In this document: one piece after another, positions 1 through 8,566 of the stretch
Numbering within the stretch: position 1 is the first letter of the stretch
Layout of the letters: each line of letters begins with the position of its first letter
Made by a program: the position numbers and the translations under genes
The notes under the pieces: model-generated
What the model was told of the DNA's origin: nothing
Database searches by the model: none
The model's input: only the letters and a program-made list of their open reading frames with translations
From: Achromobacter spanius
Lineage (GTDB): Bacteria > Pseudomonadota > Gammaproteobacteria > Burkholderiales > Burkholderiaceae_B
Assembly: GCF_003994415.1 (NCBI RefSeq)
Contig: NZ_CP034689.1
Coordinates: forward strand, 186,001 to 250,000
Direction of reading: 5' to 3'
Length of the DNA stretch: 64,000 bases

Positions 1-803
1 AGCAGGAACAACATGACGCCGACGCCGATACGGACGCGCAATGTCTGGACGGGCTCGGCCATCCAGGACATGAATGCGGTCAGGTCTGCGACGTCGTTGT
101 CGTATGTTGCGACTTGGGCCGGGTTGGCGGCCTTAAATTTGGCATCAAAGGTGGCATGGCCGTGGTAATCAGCTACCGGTTCGGCCTTGACCGTGGAAAA
201 ACCTTGAGCATCGTACACCGTCGTGATGCGTTCCCAGTTTTTGGGTGCGCCTTCCTTGGCATCCTTGGCTTCCACTTCATGCATGGCCACGGTCGTCAGC
301 TCGCGCGGACCCTGGCGTTCCCAGAGGGCGTGCGGCATGCCCACGGACGGGAAAACCAGGTTGTTCCAGCCCGTGGCGCGCGACGTGTCGCGGTAGAAGG
401 TGCGCAGGTAGGTGTAGATGTAGTCTGCGCCGGACGGGCCGGCGTTGACCGATTTGGCCCGGGCGATCACGGATAAATCCGGGGGCGTCGTGCCAAACCA
501 CTTCTTGGCGTCCTGGGGCGTCATGGCGATATGCATCATGTCGCCGACCTTTTCGCCGGTGAACAGCAGGCTTTCCTTGATTTGCTGGTCGGTCAGGCCA
601 ATGTCCTTGAGCTTGTTGTAGCGCATCGACGACGCGCTATGACAGTTCAGGCAGTAGTTGACGAACAGCTTGGCGCCGTTTTGCAGCGACGACATGTCGT
701 TGACGCGGTACGGCGCCTTGTCCAGCGGGAAACCGCCCTCGGCGGCAAATGCGGTGGTACACGTGAGCATCAAGGCCACGGCACCAATCAGCTTCTTGAT
801 CAT
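1..803 (-). CDS. petC: Cytochrome c1 of the bc1 complex (3' end cut by window)
   Basis: Cytochrome c1 carries electrons from the Rieske centre of complex III to cytochrome c on the periplasmic side of the inner membrane. The N-terminus is a signal peptide (MIKKLIG to TAFA, about 20 residues), the covalent haem site CLNCH is at residues 51-55, and a C-terminal membrane anchor (QTLRVRIGVGVM) begins near residue 252, just before the window edge. About 267 codons are present, so only a short C-terminal piece is missing. It lies 23 bp after petB and is the last gene of petABC. Confidence 0.93.
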   Translation of the reverse strand, partial: MIKKLIGAVALMLTCTTAFAAEGGFPLDKAPYRVNDMSSLQNGAKLFVNYCLNCHSASSMRYNKLKDIGLTDQQIKESLLFTGEKVGDMMHIAMTPQDAKKWFGTTPPDLSVIARAKSVNAGPSGADYIYTYLRTFYRDTSRATGWNNLVFPSVGMPHALWERQGPRELTTVAMHEVEAKDAKEGAPKNWERITTVYDAQGFSTVKAEPVADYHGHATFDAKFKAANPAQVATYDNDVADLTAFMSWMAEPVQTLRVRIGVGVMLFL

Positions 804-826
804 GGTTAATCCGTTATCTGGTGGGC

Positions 827-2215
827 TCAGTGGGCGTGGAACGTAACGCGCTCGGGCACTTGCTTGAAGGTGCCAAGGCGGCTCCAGACCGGCATCAGGA
901 AGAAAAATGCCAGGTACAGCAGCGTGCCAATTTGCGACGTGATGTTCAACGGCGGACTGGGCGGCTGCGTACCGATGTAGCCGAGCACCAGGAAGTTGAC
1001 CATGAAGATGCCGTAGATCCACTTGTGCCAGGTGGGGCGGTAGCGGATCGACTTGACCGGGGAATGGTCTAGCCAGGGCAGGAAGAACAGGATCACGACC
1101 GTACCACCCATGGCCACCACGCCCCAGAACTTGGCGTCGATCACGCGCAGCAGCACGGCCACGACGATCAGGATGCCGGGGATGGCAATGCGCAGGATGC
1201 CGCGCAGGTTGCTCTTGACGAGCAACGCGATGGCGCCCAGCACCGAGGCACCCGCCAGCACCCACGTGAATTCGTCGGTAGTGGCGCGCAGCATCGAATA
1301 GAACGGGGTGAAGTACCAGACCGGCGCGATGTGCGGCGGCGTCTTCAGCGAGTCAGCGGGAATGAAGTTGTTGAACTCGAGGAAGTAGCCGCCCATTTCC
1401 GGCGCGAAGAACACGATGAACGCGAACACGAGCAAGAAGCCCGCCACGCCCATCAGGTCATGCACGGAATAGAACGGGTGGAACGGAATGCCATCCTTGG
1501 GGCGGCCGTACTTGTCTTTCGGGCCCTGCTTGATTTCGATGCCGTCCGGGTTGTTCGAGCCGACTTCGTGCAGCGCCACCAGGTGAGCCGCGACCAGGCC
1601 CACGAGCACCAGCGGAATCGCGATGACGTGGAAGGCGAAGAAGCGGTTCAAGGTGGCGTCCGACACGACGTAGTCGCCGCGGATCCAGATGGACAGTTCG
1701 GGGCCGATGAACGGAATGGCGGCGAACAGGTTCACGATCACCTGGGCGCCCCAATACGACATCTGGCCCCACGGCAGCAGGTAACCGAAGAAGGCTTCCG
1801 CCATCAGACAGAGGAAAATCGCCACGCCGAAGATCCACACGAGCTCGCGCGGCTTGCGGTAGGAACCGTATAGCAGCCCGCGCAACATGTGCAGGTAGAC
1901 GACGACGAAGAACATCGACGCGCCGGTGGAATGCATGTAGCGCACGAGCCAGCCCCAGGGGACCTCGCGCATGATGTATTCAACGGATTGGAACGCGCGT
2001 TCGGCGTCCGGCTTGTAATGCATGACCAGGAAAATACCGGTCACGATCTGCAGCACCAGGACCAATAAGGCCAGAGAGCCAAAGAAATACCAGAAGTTGA
2101 AATTCTTTGGTGCGTAGTACTCGGACAGATGGGCTTTCCAGGTGGATGTCACCGGAAAACGCCGGTCCAGCCACCCCAACAGGCCTGTTGTCTCGACGGT
2201 TTTCTCGCCAGCCAT
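827..2215 (-). CDS. petB: Cytochrome b of the bc1 complex
   Basis: The 462-residue membrane subunit of ubiquinol:cytochrome c reductase holds both b haems and both quinone sites. The two haem-ligand pairs are visible: H95/H109 (13 residues between) and H196/H211 (14 between). The Qo-site signature reads PVWY (in APVWYFTPFY) instead of the classical PEWY; to my knowledge this variant is normal in many beta- and gammaproteobacteria. Length and the long C-terminal helical region fit the proteobacterial cytochrome b family. It sits between petA (start region 74 bp upstream) and petC. Confidence 0.97.
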   Translation of the reverse strand: MAGEKTVETTGLLGWLDRRFPVTSTWKAHLSEYYAPKNFNFWYFFGSLALLVLVLQIVTGIFLVMHYKPDAERAFQSVEYIMREVPWGWLVRYMHSTGASMFFVVVYLHMLRGLLYGSYRKPRELVWIFGVAIFLCLMAEAFFGYLLPWGQMSYWGAQVIVNLFAAIPFIGPELSIWIRGDYVVSDATLNRFFAFHVIAIPLVLVGLVAAHLVALHEVGSNNPDGIEIKQGPKDKYGRPKDGIPFHPFYSVHDLMGVAGFLLVFAFIVFFAPEMGGYFLEFNNFIPADSLKTPPHIAPVWYFTPFYSMLRATTDEFTWVLAGASVLGAIALLVKSNLRGILRIAIPGILIVVAVLLRVIDAKFWGVVAMGGTVVILFFLPWLDHSPVKSIRYRPTWHKWIYGIFMVNFLVLGYIGTQPPSPPLNITSQIGTLLYLAFFFLMPVWSRLGTFKQVPERVTFHAH

Positions 2216-2288
2216 GTAACGGCTCCTTCTCTAATACGTGGCGTATTTGTTTTACTTACGTAATCGGGAAAAAAGCGCGACGCGAGCG

Positions 2289-2929
2289 TCAGGCCTTGTT
2301 GTCTTCATCGACGCCCACAATGATGCGGGTATCGCTCAGATACTGGTACGGCGGAACTTCGAGATTATCGGGAGCAGGCTTGTTCTTGTAGACCCGGCCA
2401 GCCAGGTCGAACGTGGAGCCGTGGCAGGGGCAGAGGAATCCGCCTTGCCAATTGGCGCCCATGCCGCCCCCCCGCCTGTTTCGAAGTGCGAGGTGGGCGA
2501 GCAGCCCAAGTGAGTACAGATGCCGACGCAAACGAAGATCTCGGGCTTGCGCGAGCGAACTTCGTTCTTGGCATATTCGGGAGTGAAGCCAGGCCGCTCG
2601 GATTCCGGGTCGGCCAGCAAGGGGTCAAGCGTCTTGAGGGCGGCGAGCTGTTCGGGAGAACGGTGCATGATCCACACCGGCTTCCCACGCCATTCCACGG
2701 TTTTCATGGTGCCGACGGGTATATCGCCGATATCCACTTCAACGGGGGCCCCGGCCGCGCGGGCCTTTTCAGAGGGAGAAAATGTGCTCACAAGCGGCAC
2801 TGCCGTTGCGACACCTGCTACGCCACCCACAGCACAGGCGGTGGTAACCCAGAAACGTCGCGAAGGATCAGGTGGCAGGTTGGGATCAACCGCACCGTCA
2901 TCATCGTGCACCAGCGTATCCTGACTCAT
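2289..2929 (-). CDS. petA: Rieske iron-sulfur subunit of bc1, apparent frameshift
   Basis: The Rieske protein carries a periplasmic 2Fe-2S cluster that takes the first electron from ubiquinol. A twin-arginine-like N-terminal region (PSRRFWVTTACAVGG) precedes the membrane anchor. The first cluster motif CTHLGC is encoded in the frame starting at 2929; the second, CPCHGS, is only in another frame, ending at the stop at 2289-2291. The switch falls at the C7 run 2467-2473 (G7 on the coding strand), where one inserted or two deleted bases would restore about 213 residues, the normal family length. As written, the first frame runs on to a stop near 2336 without the second motif. It may be a sequencing or assembly error or a real phase-variable lesion; see findings. 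Confidence 0.88.
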
Positions 2930-3069
2930 CTTCCTATCCTTGTTGATGCGCCCGCTCTACGAGTAGCATCACTTCTGCGGCATCGGGTTCGCGGGAATAT
3001 GTAACAACATAGCAACCGCGTATTATAGCGCCAGCCCACTCAAGGGCGTATCACGATGGGAGTGCTTTT

Positions 3070-3516
3070 ATGAGCAAAAAGACTGGTTTCGTCAAAGAAT
3101 TCCGAGATTTCGCTGTAAAAGGCAACGCGATCGACCTGGCGGTTGGTGTGATTATCGGCGCGGCGTTCGGCCGAATCGTCGATTCGATGGTGAAAGACAT
3201 CATCATGCCCTTGGTCAATTTCATCCTGGGGGGCGCAGTCGATTTTTCGAACAAATTCTTTGTACTGTCGATGCCTGCCGGCTACAACGGCCCGATGACG
3301 TATGCCGACCTCACCAAAGCGGGCGCCTCCGTGTTCGCCTGGGGTAATTTCGTGACGATCCTCATCAACTTCGTGTTGTTGGCGTTCGTGATTTTCTGGA
3401 TGGTCAAAGCCATCTACAAGGCCCGCACCAAGGCCGAGGAAGCACCGGCCGCACCGGCCGCAACGCCGGAAGACGTGGCGCTGCTGCGCGAAATCCGCGA
3501 CCTGCTCAAGAAATAA
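3070..3516 (+). CDS. mscL: Large-conductance mechanosensitive channel MscL
   Basis: MscL is a homopentameric inner-membrane valve that opens under membrane tension to release solutes during hypo-osmotic shock. The 148-residue length is typical. The first helix has the family pattern (EFRDFAVKGNAIDLAVGVII), the second follows at about residues 95-115 (FVTILINFVLLAFVIFWMVK), and the charged C-terminal helix bundle contains EEAPAAPAATPEDVALLREI. The start at 3070 is preceded by a GGGAG ribosome site. It is transcribed divergently from petABC with 140 bp between them. Confidence 0.97.
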   Translation: MSKKTGFVKEFRDFAVKGNAIDLAVGVIIGAAFGRIVDSMVKDIIMPLVNFILGGAVDFSNKFFVLSMPAGYNGPMTYADLTKAGASVFAWGNFVTILINFVLLAFVIFWMVKAIYKARTKAEEAPAAPAATPEDVALLREIRDLLKK

Positions 3517-3577
3517 AACCCCGGAATGCCCCGCGCGGCACACGCGTCGGGGGCTTGCTGCTGGTGTTGCGGCGGTA

Positions 3578-4354
3578 CTACGCCGGGTTATCAAGGTCGA
3601 TGAATTCGACCTTGATGCCGAACTGCTCGGCCACCGCCTGACCCAGCGCCTGCGCACCATAGCGCTCGGTGGCGTGGTGGCCGGCCGCAATGAAGCCGAC
3701 ACCGGTCTCGCGCGCCAGATGCACGGTGGACTCCGACACTTCTCCTGTGAGGTAAGCGCTGGCGCCAGCGTCCACGGCATCGGACAGCATGCCCTGCGCC
3801 CCACCGGTACACCACGCCACGCTGGATAAGGGTTGATCCGGATCGCCCACCACCAGCGGCTGCCGGCCCAGCCGTTCGGCCACGCGCGCGCCCAGTTGGC
3901 CCAGCGTCGTCAGGCCCGTGGCCTCGCCCAGCCACACCAGGTTGTCCTGCCCACAGGTGCGCGGAGAGCCATCGTCGCGCCGCGCGGGGACCAGGCCCAG
4001 CACGCGGGCCAGTTGCGCGTTGTTGCCCAGACTGGGGTGGGCGTCCAAGGGCAGATGATAGGCGTACAGATTCAGGTCGTTTTTCAAGGCCAGCGCCATG
4101 CGCGTGCGGCGCGTGCCTATCACGCGGCGGTCTTCGTTGCGCCACATCCAGCCGTGGTGCACCAGCACTGCATCCGCGCCACGTTCGACCGCGGCGCGCA
4201 GCAATGCTTCGCTGGCGGTGACACCGGTGATAATGTGTCCGACTTCAGATCGGCCCTCCACTTGCAAGCCGTTGGGGCAGTAGTCCTTGAAGCGGGCGGC
4301 TTGCAGGGTGTCGTCCAGCCAACTGGCCAGCACGTGGGAGTCCACTTTTTTCAT
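3578..4354 (-). CDS. Nif3-like dinuclear metal centre protein (YbgI/GTP cyclohydrolase I type 2 family)
   Basis: The 258-residue protein belongs to the Nif3/YbgI family of toroidal hexamers with a two-metal site; the physiological substrate of the family is not firmly settled. Family signatures are YCPNGLQVEG near residue 24, the metal-ligand stretch VLVHHGWMW, YAYHLPLDAH, and C-terminal GHHATERYG. I chose the ATG at 4354 (MKKVDSHVLASWLDD) because AGGA lies 7 bases upstream; an in-frame extension of seven codons is possible. It starts back to back with the DegQ-like protease, whose ATG is only 20 bp away, so their 5' regions overlap. Confidence 0.9.
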   Translation of the reverse strand: MKKVDSHVLASWLDDTLQAARFKDYCPNGLQVEGRSEVGHIITGVTASEALLRAAVERGADAVLVHHGWMWRNEDRRVIGTRRTRMALALKNDLNLYAYHLPLDAHPSLGNNAQLARVLGLVPARRDDGSPRTCGQDNLVWLGEATGLTTLGQLGARVAERLGRQPLVVGDPDQPLSSVAWCTGGAQGMLSDAVDAGASAYLTGEVSESTVHLARETGVGFIAAGHHATERYGAQALGQAVAEQFGIKVEFIDLDNPA

Positions 4355-4373
4355 CGTTCGTCCTATCAGAATC

Positions 4374-5534
4374 ATGCGCCGATATTGGCTGATATTTGCT
4401 CAGGCCGTCACGGTCTGCCTGGGTATTCTATTCGTGGTCACAACGTTGCGGCCCGACCTGCTGCGCCTTGGCGGCCCAGGGGCCGCGTCGCCCGCCGCCG
4501 TGGCGGCAGCGCGTCCACCCGCCGGCGGCGGCGTGGGGCCGGTGTCGTATGCGGACGGCGTGGCGCGAGCGGCGCCATCGGTGGTGAACGTCTACACGAC
4601 CAAGCACGTGAACGTACCGCTGGTGCCGCTGCCCGACGATCCGGTGCTGCGCCAATTATTCGGACAAGTGCCGGGCATGAGCCGGCGTCAGGCGACGACC
4701 AGCCTGGGCTCTGGCGTCATCGTCAGCCAGGACGGCCATGTGCTGACCAACTACCACGTGGTGCAGGCGGCTGACGCGATTGAAGTCGCGCTGCGCGACG
4801 GCCGGCGCGACACCGCGAAGCTTGTGGGCGCGGATCCCGATACGGACCTGGCGGTGCTGAAGCTGAGTTCCTTGCGGACGCTGCCCGCCGCCACGTTGGC
4901 TGCCGACCGTGGCCTGCGGGTGGGCGATGTGGTGCTGGCCATAGGCAACCCGTTTGGGGTGGGCCAGACCACCACCCAGGGCATTGTGTCGGCGTTGGGC
5001 CGCAATGGCTTGGGGCTGAACACCTACGAAAGCTTCATTCAGACCGACGCGGCCATCAACCCCGGCAATTCTGGCGGCGCGCTGGTGGATGCCGAGGGCA
5101 ATCTGGTGGGCATCAATACGGCCATCTATTCGGAATCGGGCGGGTCGATGGGCATCGGCTTTGCCACGCCGATCGAGATTGCGCGCAAGGTAATGGATGA
5201 CATCGTCAAGACGGGCTCGGTCAAGCGCGGTTGGCTGGGCGTGGAACCGCAGGACGTGACGCCGGAGCTTGCCCGCGCGTTTGGCCTCAAGAATGACACG
5301 CGCGGCGTGATCATCGCCGGCGTGATGCGCGATGGCCCGGCGGCGCGCGCCGGTTTGCGTGTGGGCGATATCGTGCAAACGGTCAATGGCAAGCGCATGG
5401 CCGATACCGTGCAATTGCTGGCCGAGATTGCACAGTTGCCGCCGGGCCAGCGCGCCACGCTGGGCGTCTTGCGCGCGGGCAAGGCGGTCGAGGTGGCCGT
5501 AGCGGTGGGCACCCGCCCCGGCAAGCCACGATAA
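4374..5534 (+). CDS. Membrane-anchored trypsin-like serine protease with one PDZ domain (DegS/DegQ/HtrA type)
   Basis: This 386-residue HtrA-family periplasmic protease has an N-terminal uncleaved membrane segment (residues about 5-24), a trypsin-like domain with the triad His in NYHVV, Asp in DPDTDLAVLKL and Ser in GNSGGAL, and one C-terminal PDZ domain (from about residue 285). A single PDZ and a membrane anchor resemble DegS/AlgW more than DegP. Such proteases either cut anti-sigma factors or degrade misfolded periplasmic proteins; which applies here cannot be told from sequence. The start ATG at 4374 gives the anchor as the first element; a longer frame upstream overlaps the Nif3 gene and is unlikely. 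It is followed by the convergent XRE gene. Confidence 0.93.
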   Translation: MRRYWLIFAQAVTVCLGILFVVTTLRPDLLRLGGPGAASPAAVAAARPPAGGGVGPVSYADGVARAAPSVVNVYTTKHVNVPLVPLPDDPVLRQLFGQVPGMSRRQATTSLGSGVIVSQDGHVLTNYHVVQAADAIEVALRDGRRDTAKLVGADPDTDLAVLKLSSLRTLPAATLAADRGLRVGDVVLAIGNPFGVGQTTTQGIVSALGRNGLGLNTYESFIQTDAAINPGNSGGALVDAEGNLVGINTAIYSESGGSMGIGFATPIEIARKVMDDIVKTGSVKRGWLGVEPQDVTPELARAFGLKNDTRGVIIAGVMRDGPAARAGLRVGDIVQTVNGKRMADTVQLLAEIAQLPPGQRATLGVLRAGKAVEVAVAVGTRPGKPR

Positions 5535-5573
5535 GGGTGATCGCGGCGGGCGGGGCTGCCTGGCATGCTGCTA

Positions 5574-5939
5574 CTACGCATCGGGGGGCGGCCGTTCGGC
5601 CAGCAGGCGCACCATCGACAACACTGCTTTTTTGATGCTCTCGGGTTGGCTTTGCAGCAATGCGCCGATCTCGGCACAGTAGCCGTCCAGGGTGGCGAAG
5701 GGCGCGCTGGGCGTGGCGGATTCCGTTGCGCTTACCACGCCGTCGCTCAGCCAGGGGACGCTGGTGTCCAGCGCTTTCGCCAGGCGCAGCAACGTGGCGC
5801 GCGAGGGCGCGTAGTGCTCATCGCGGGTAAGGATTCGATGGATGCAGGACTGCGGCACGCCGGAAAGGCGCGCCAACTGGTTTTGGCTGTGGATGCCGCG
5901 CCACCGCATCAGGGCGCGCAGCCTTTGAGCAGGCGACAT
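5574..5939 (-). CDS. Small XRE-family transcriptional regulator
   Basis: The 121-residue protein has an N-terminal helix-turn-helix of the Cro/C1 type: the segment QNQLARLSGVPQSCIHRIL (about residues 20-38) fits the HTH, followed by RATLLRLAKALDTSVPWL as helices 4-5. The C-terminal 45 residues are a helical tail with no recognised ligand domain. It is convergent with the protease gene (40 bp between stops). Regulatory target unknown. Confidence 0.85.
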   Translation of the reverse strand: MSPAQRLRALMRWRGIHSQNQLARLSGVPQSCIHRILTRDEHYAPSRATLLRLAKALDTSVPWLSDGVVSATESATPSAPFATLDGYCAEIGALLQSQPESIKKAVLSMVRLLAERPPPDA

Positions 5940-6090
5940 GCCAACAATGTAGGGTGGCGGCCAGGCGCCGGCAAGAGTGAAAGAGTCCGATACTGGGCCG
6001 TGCCCTGCGCCTTGTCTTTCGTGGGGCCGTGCGTTTCTTTCGGGGTGTTTCGCCTGGCATGCGCCGCGGACGCAAGCGACGGATATGAAT

Positions 6091-6112
6091 AGGGCCGCTC
6101 GAAGGCGGCCCT
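6091..6112 (-). terminator. Hairpin after tatC, probable operon terminator
   Basis: A perfect 8-bp stem AGGGCCGC (6091-6098) / GCGGCCCT (6105-6112) with a 6-base loop lies 28 bp after the tatC stop. The following bases on the minus strand (ATTCATATCC) are only moderately U-rich, so the terminator may be weak. It would end the his-tat transcript. Confidence 0.5.
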
Positions 6113-6139
6113 GCGCAATACGACCCCAGTGGCGCCCTG

Positions 6140-6931
6140 TCAGTGGCGCTCGGTCAGTGAGTCAGAGACGGCGTCGTCGGCCGCGCCCGCCTTGGGCGTT
6201 ACCATTCGGGCAACGAGCAGGCCCACTTCATAAAGCAGGCACAGTGGCACCGCCAGCATGAACTGGCTGACCACGTCGGGCGGCGTGACCACGGCGGCGA
6301 TGATGAAGGCGCCCACCACCACATAGCCGCGCGCGGCGCGCAGCTTGGACAGTTCGACTACGCCCATCTTCACCAGCAGCACCACGGCCACGGGCACTTC
6401 GAAGGTGATCCCGAACGCCATGAACATCGTCATGACGAAACTCAGGTAGGCCTCGATGTCCGGCGCCGGCGTGATGGACTGCGGCGCGAACGTGGCGATG
6501 AAATGGAACACCGTGCGGAACACCACGAAGTAGCAGAACGCCATGCCCGCGATGAACAGGAACGTGCTGGAGACAATCAGCGGCAACGCCAGTCGCTTTT
6601 CGTGGCGATACAGCCCCGGGGCCACAAAGGCCCAGGCCTGATACAGCACAACTGGCAACGCCACGATGAAGGCGGCCATCATCGTGACCTTGACCGGCAC
6701 CATGAACGGCGTGATGACGCCCGTGGCGATCATGCGCGTGCCTTGGGGAAGCGACGCCAGCATGGGGGCCGCCAGCACGTCGTAAATGGCCGATGCGCCG
6801 GGATAGATGAACAGCACGATGAACACGGCCACTACCGCGCCGACGGCGCGCATCAGGCGGGTGCGTAATTCGACCAGGTGAGAGATGAAGGTCTCTTGCT
6901 GGCCTTCTTCTTGGGAGGCGTCCTGGGTCAC
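6140..6931 (-). CDS. tatC: Twin-arginine translocase subunit TatC
   Basis: TatC is the polytopic receptor of the Tat pathway, which exports folded proteins with RR signal peptides (in this window the Rieske protein is a likely client). The 263-residue protein has six predicted helices and the family motifs SHLVELRTRL near the N-terminus and YEVGLLVAR near residue 235. The start is a GTG at 6931 whose bases overlap the tatB stop (GTGA), so translation is coupled. It is the last gene of the long his-tat unit. Confidence 0.97.
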   Translation of the reverse strand: MTQDASQEEGQQETFISHLVELRTRLMRAVGAVVAVFIVLFIYPGASAIYDVLAAPMLASLPQGTRMIATGVITPFMVPVKVTMMAAFIVALPVVLYQAWAFVAPGLYRHEKRLALPLIVSSTFLFIAGMAFCYFVVFRTVFHFIATFAPQSITPAPDIEAYLSFVMTMFMAFGITFEVPVAVVLLVKMGVVELSKLRAARGYVVVGAFIIAAVVTPPDVVSQFMLAVPLCLLYEVGLLVARMVTPKAGAADDAVSDSLTERH

Positions 6932-7515
6932 GTCGGTGTTCCGGAGGGCGGGACGGGCTTGGCGGCGGGCGCTGCGTCGTCAGCCTTGGGCGCGCGAGGC
7001 GCCTGGGCGGGTTGTTGAGGTGCGGGGGCCGCAGCCGCCGTGCTGCTGGGCGCGGACGCGGGCGGCAGGTCCAGGTCCAGGCTGTGGCTCTGCCCGGGCG
7101 GCGCGATCGTGCGCGTGGGTTCGGGCACGGCGTCGGGCGTGGGTTCAACCGACGCGCTTGCCGCGGAGGCCGACGCGTCTCCCACGATCACGGGGGCAAC
7201 CTTGCCGTTGGCTTCACGCGCGACTTCGTCGAGTTCGGCCCGAAACTGCTGCACCGGCTCTTGCAAGGAAGCTTGCGTTTCATTCAGCGACTGTTGTACG
7301 CCTTGCGCGGCGTCTTCCATTTCGCTTTTGAATTTGCGCAGCTCGTCGATTTCGATTTCGCGCTGGATATCGGACTTCACGTCATTGACGTAACGCTGCG
7401 CGCGACCCAGCAGGTGGCCGACGGTGCGGGCTACCTTGGGCAGGCGTTCGGGGCCAATGACGATCAAGGCGATGACGCCGACCACCATCAGCTCAGTGAA
7501 ACTGACATCAAACAT
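6928..7515 (-). CDS. tatB: Twin-arginine translocase subunit TatB
   Basis: TatB pairs with TatC in the signal-peptide receptor complex. The 195-residue protein begins MFDVSFTELMVVGVIALIV, a single membrane helix, followed by the family motif GPERLPKVARTVG, an amphipathic helix, and a long Pro/Ala-rich tail. I use the ATG at 7515 rather than an upstream in-frame codon because it puts the canonical MFDVSF at the N-terminus. The tail (about residues 110-195) is low-complexity, as in other betaproteobacterial TatB proteins. Confidence 0.96.
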   Translation of the reverse strand: MFDVSFTELMVVGVIALIVIGPERLPKVARTVGHLLGRAQRYVNDVKSDIQREIEIDELRKFKSEMEDAAQGVQQSLNETQASLQEPVQQFRAELDEVAREANGKVAPVIVGDASASAASASVEPTPDAVPEPTRTIAPPGQSHSLDLDLPPASAPSSTAAAAPAPQQPAQAPRAPKADDAAPAAKPVPPSGTPT

Positions 7516-7545
7516 GCGACGGCCGCTCGGGAAGGGAAGCAATAA

Positions 7546-7570
7546 GGGCCGGCCCTTTCAGGGCTGGCCC
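7546..7570 (-). promoter_or_regulatory. Hairpin between tatA and tatB
   Basis: The arms GGGCCGGCCC (7546-7555) and GGGCTGGCCC (7561-7570) form a 10-bp stem with a 5-base loop in the 72-bp tatA-tatB gap. No strong U tract follows on the minus strand. It could act as a leaky terminator or an RNA processing and stability element. Confidence 0.5.
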
Positions 7571-7587
7571 GGGATTCGAGCCGCGGC

Positions 7588-7815
7588 TCAGGAATTGGTC
7601 TTTTCCTTGGCCTGCACGTCGATGGTGTCATCGGACACGCGCTGTTGCGCGATGGGTTCCGCTGGCTTGTCGCCGTTGGCGTCCTTCATGCCTTCCTTGA
7701 AGCCCTTTACCGCACCGCCCAGGTCCGAGCCGATGTTGCGCAGCTTCTTGGTGCCGAAAATCAGCGCCACGATGACCAGAACAACCAACCAATGCCAAAT
7801 GCTGAAACTACCCAT
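7588..7815 (-). CDS. tatA: Twin-arginine translocase subunit TatA
   Basis: TatA oligomerises to form the passage for folded substrates. The 75-residue protein has the classical layout: membrane helix (IWHWLVVLVIVALIF), hinge FGTKKLRNIGSDLG, amphipathic helix containing GGAVKGFKEGMKDA, and a polar tail. The start MGSFSIWHW at 7815 is well placed. The HIT-family gene ends just upstream (7830), so tatA is read from the his transcript or from a promoter inside that gene. Confidence 0.97.
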   Translation of the reverse strand: MGSFSIWHWLVVLVIVALIFGTKKLRNIGSDLGGAVKGFKEGMKDANGDKPAEPIAQQRVSDDTIDVQAKEKTNS

Positions 7816-7829
7816 GATGTTTCTCCGAA

Positions 7830-8198
7830 TTACGCGGTGGGGGCCACGCGCCCTTTCCAGGGTCGCGCGCCGCCAATAATGTGGAAATGCAAATGCGGGA
7901 CTTCCTGGCCGCCTTCGACGCCAGAGTTGATCATGATGCGAAATCCACCATCAGGGCCCGGACGGCAACCGTTTTCGGCTGCTAGCCGCGGCGCCAACGA
8001 CATCATTCTACCCAACCAACCTGCGTCCTCGCCGGTAATATCCTGCATGGATGTGACATGACGTCGAGGGATCAGCAGCAAATGCACCGGTGCTGCCGGA
8101 TTGATATCGTGAAATGCAACAAAGTCCTCGTCTTCATAGACCTTCTTGGACGGGATTTCGCCAGCGGCGATTTTGCAAAAAAGACAGTTGTCGCTCAT
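7830..8198 (-). CDS. HIT-family nucleotide-binding protein (HinT-like)
   Basis: The 122-residue histidine-triad protein is of the HinT type, which hydrolyses phosphoramidates of AMP. It starts MSDNCLFCKIAAGEIPSKK, has the second conserved block DINPAAPVHLLLIPRRHV, and the catalytic triad HLHFHIIGG near the C-terminus. The ATG at 8198 is chosen because it gives the conserved Cys-rich N-terminus; an upstream extension only reads out of frame through hisE. It is embedded between hisE and tatA, a position I recall for Burkholderiales. Confidence 0.93.
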   Translation of the reverse strand: MSDNCLFCKIAAGEIPSKKVYEDEDFVAFHDINPAAPVHLLLIPRRHVTSMQDITGEDAGWLGRMMSLAPRLAAENGCRPGPDGGFRIMINSGVEGGQEVPHLHFHIIGGARPWKGRVAPTA

Positions 8199-8215
8199 GT
8201 TTCCGGGCTCCGGGG

Positions 8216-8566
8216 TCAGTCTTTGGGGCGGCTGGCTTTTTCGGCCAGGCCCGACAGGCCTTCGCGGCGGGCCAATTCGGCCAGCACATCTTCTGGGCGC
8301 AGCTTGAAATGCGTCAGGGCGACCAGGCAATGAAACCACAGGTCGGCCGTTTCGCTGACGATGCGTTCCGGCACCCCGTCTTTCGCGGCCATGACCAGTT
8401 CCGTGGCTTCTTCGCCGATCTTCTTCAGGAAGGAATCGGGGCCTTTGGCCAGCAGCTTGGCGGAATACGACGCGGCCGGGTCGCCGCCGTTTTCAGGGCG
8501 GCGGGTTTCCAGCGTGTCGGCGATGCGGGCCAGGATATCGGCGGCGCTTAGCGTTTGATCGGTCAT
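8216..8566 (-). CDS. hisE: Phosphoribosyl-ATP pyrophosphatase
   Basis: HisE performs the second step of histidine synthesis, cleaving pyrophosphate from phosphoribosyl-ATP. The 116-residue protein is all helical with the MazG-like metal-binding pattern: KKIGEEATELVMA and ETADLWFHCLVAL supply the acidic residues. Its ATG at 8566 overlaps the hisI stop at 8563, so the two are translationally coupled, unlike the fused hisIE of enterobacteria. Confidence 0.95.
   Translation of the reverse strand: MTDQTLSAADILARIADTLETRRPENGGDPAASYSAKLLAKGPDSFLKKIGEEATELVMAAKDGVPERIVSETADLWFHCLVALTHFKLRPEDVLAELARREGLSGLAEKASRPKD

Noticed and set aside
3517..3577. Terminator between mscL and the Nif3-like gene
   Set aside because: GCCCCG and CGGGGGC can pair but the loop is long and no U tract follows on either strand.
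5977..6261. Short frame in the gap between the XRE gene and tatC
   Set aside because: It overlaps the tatC terminator and the end of tatC; the composition is Arg-rich with no ribosome site.
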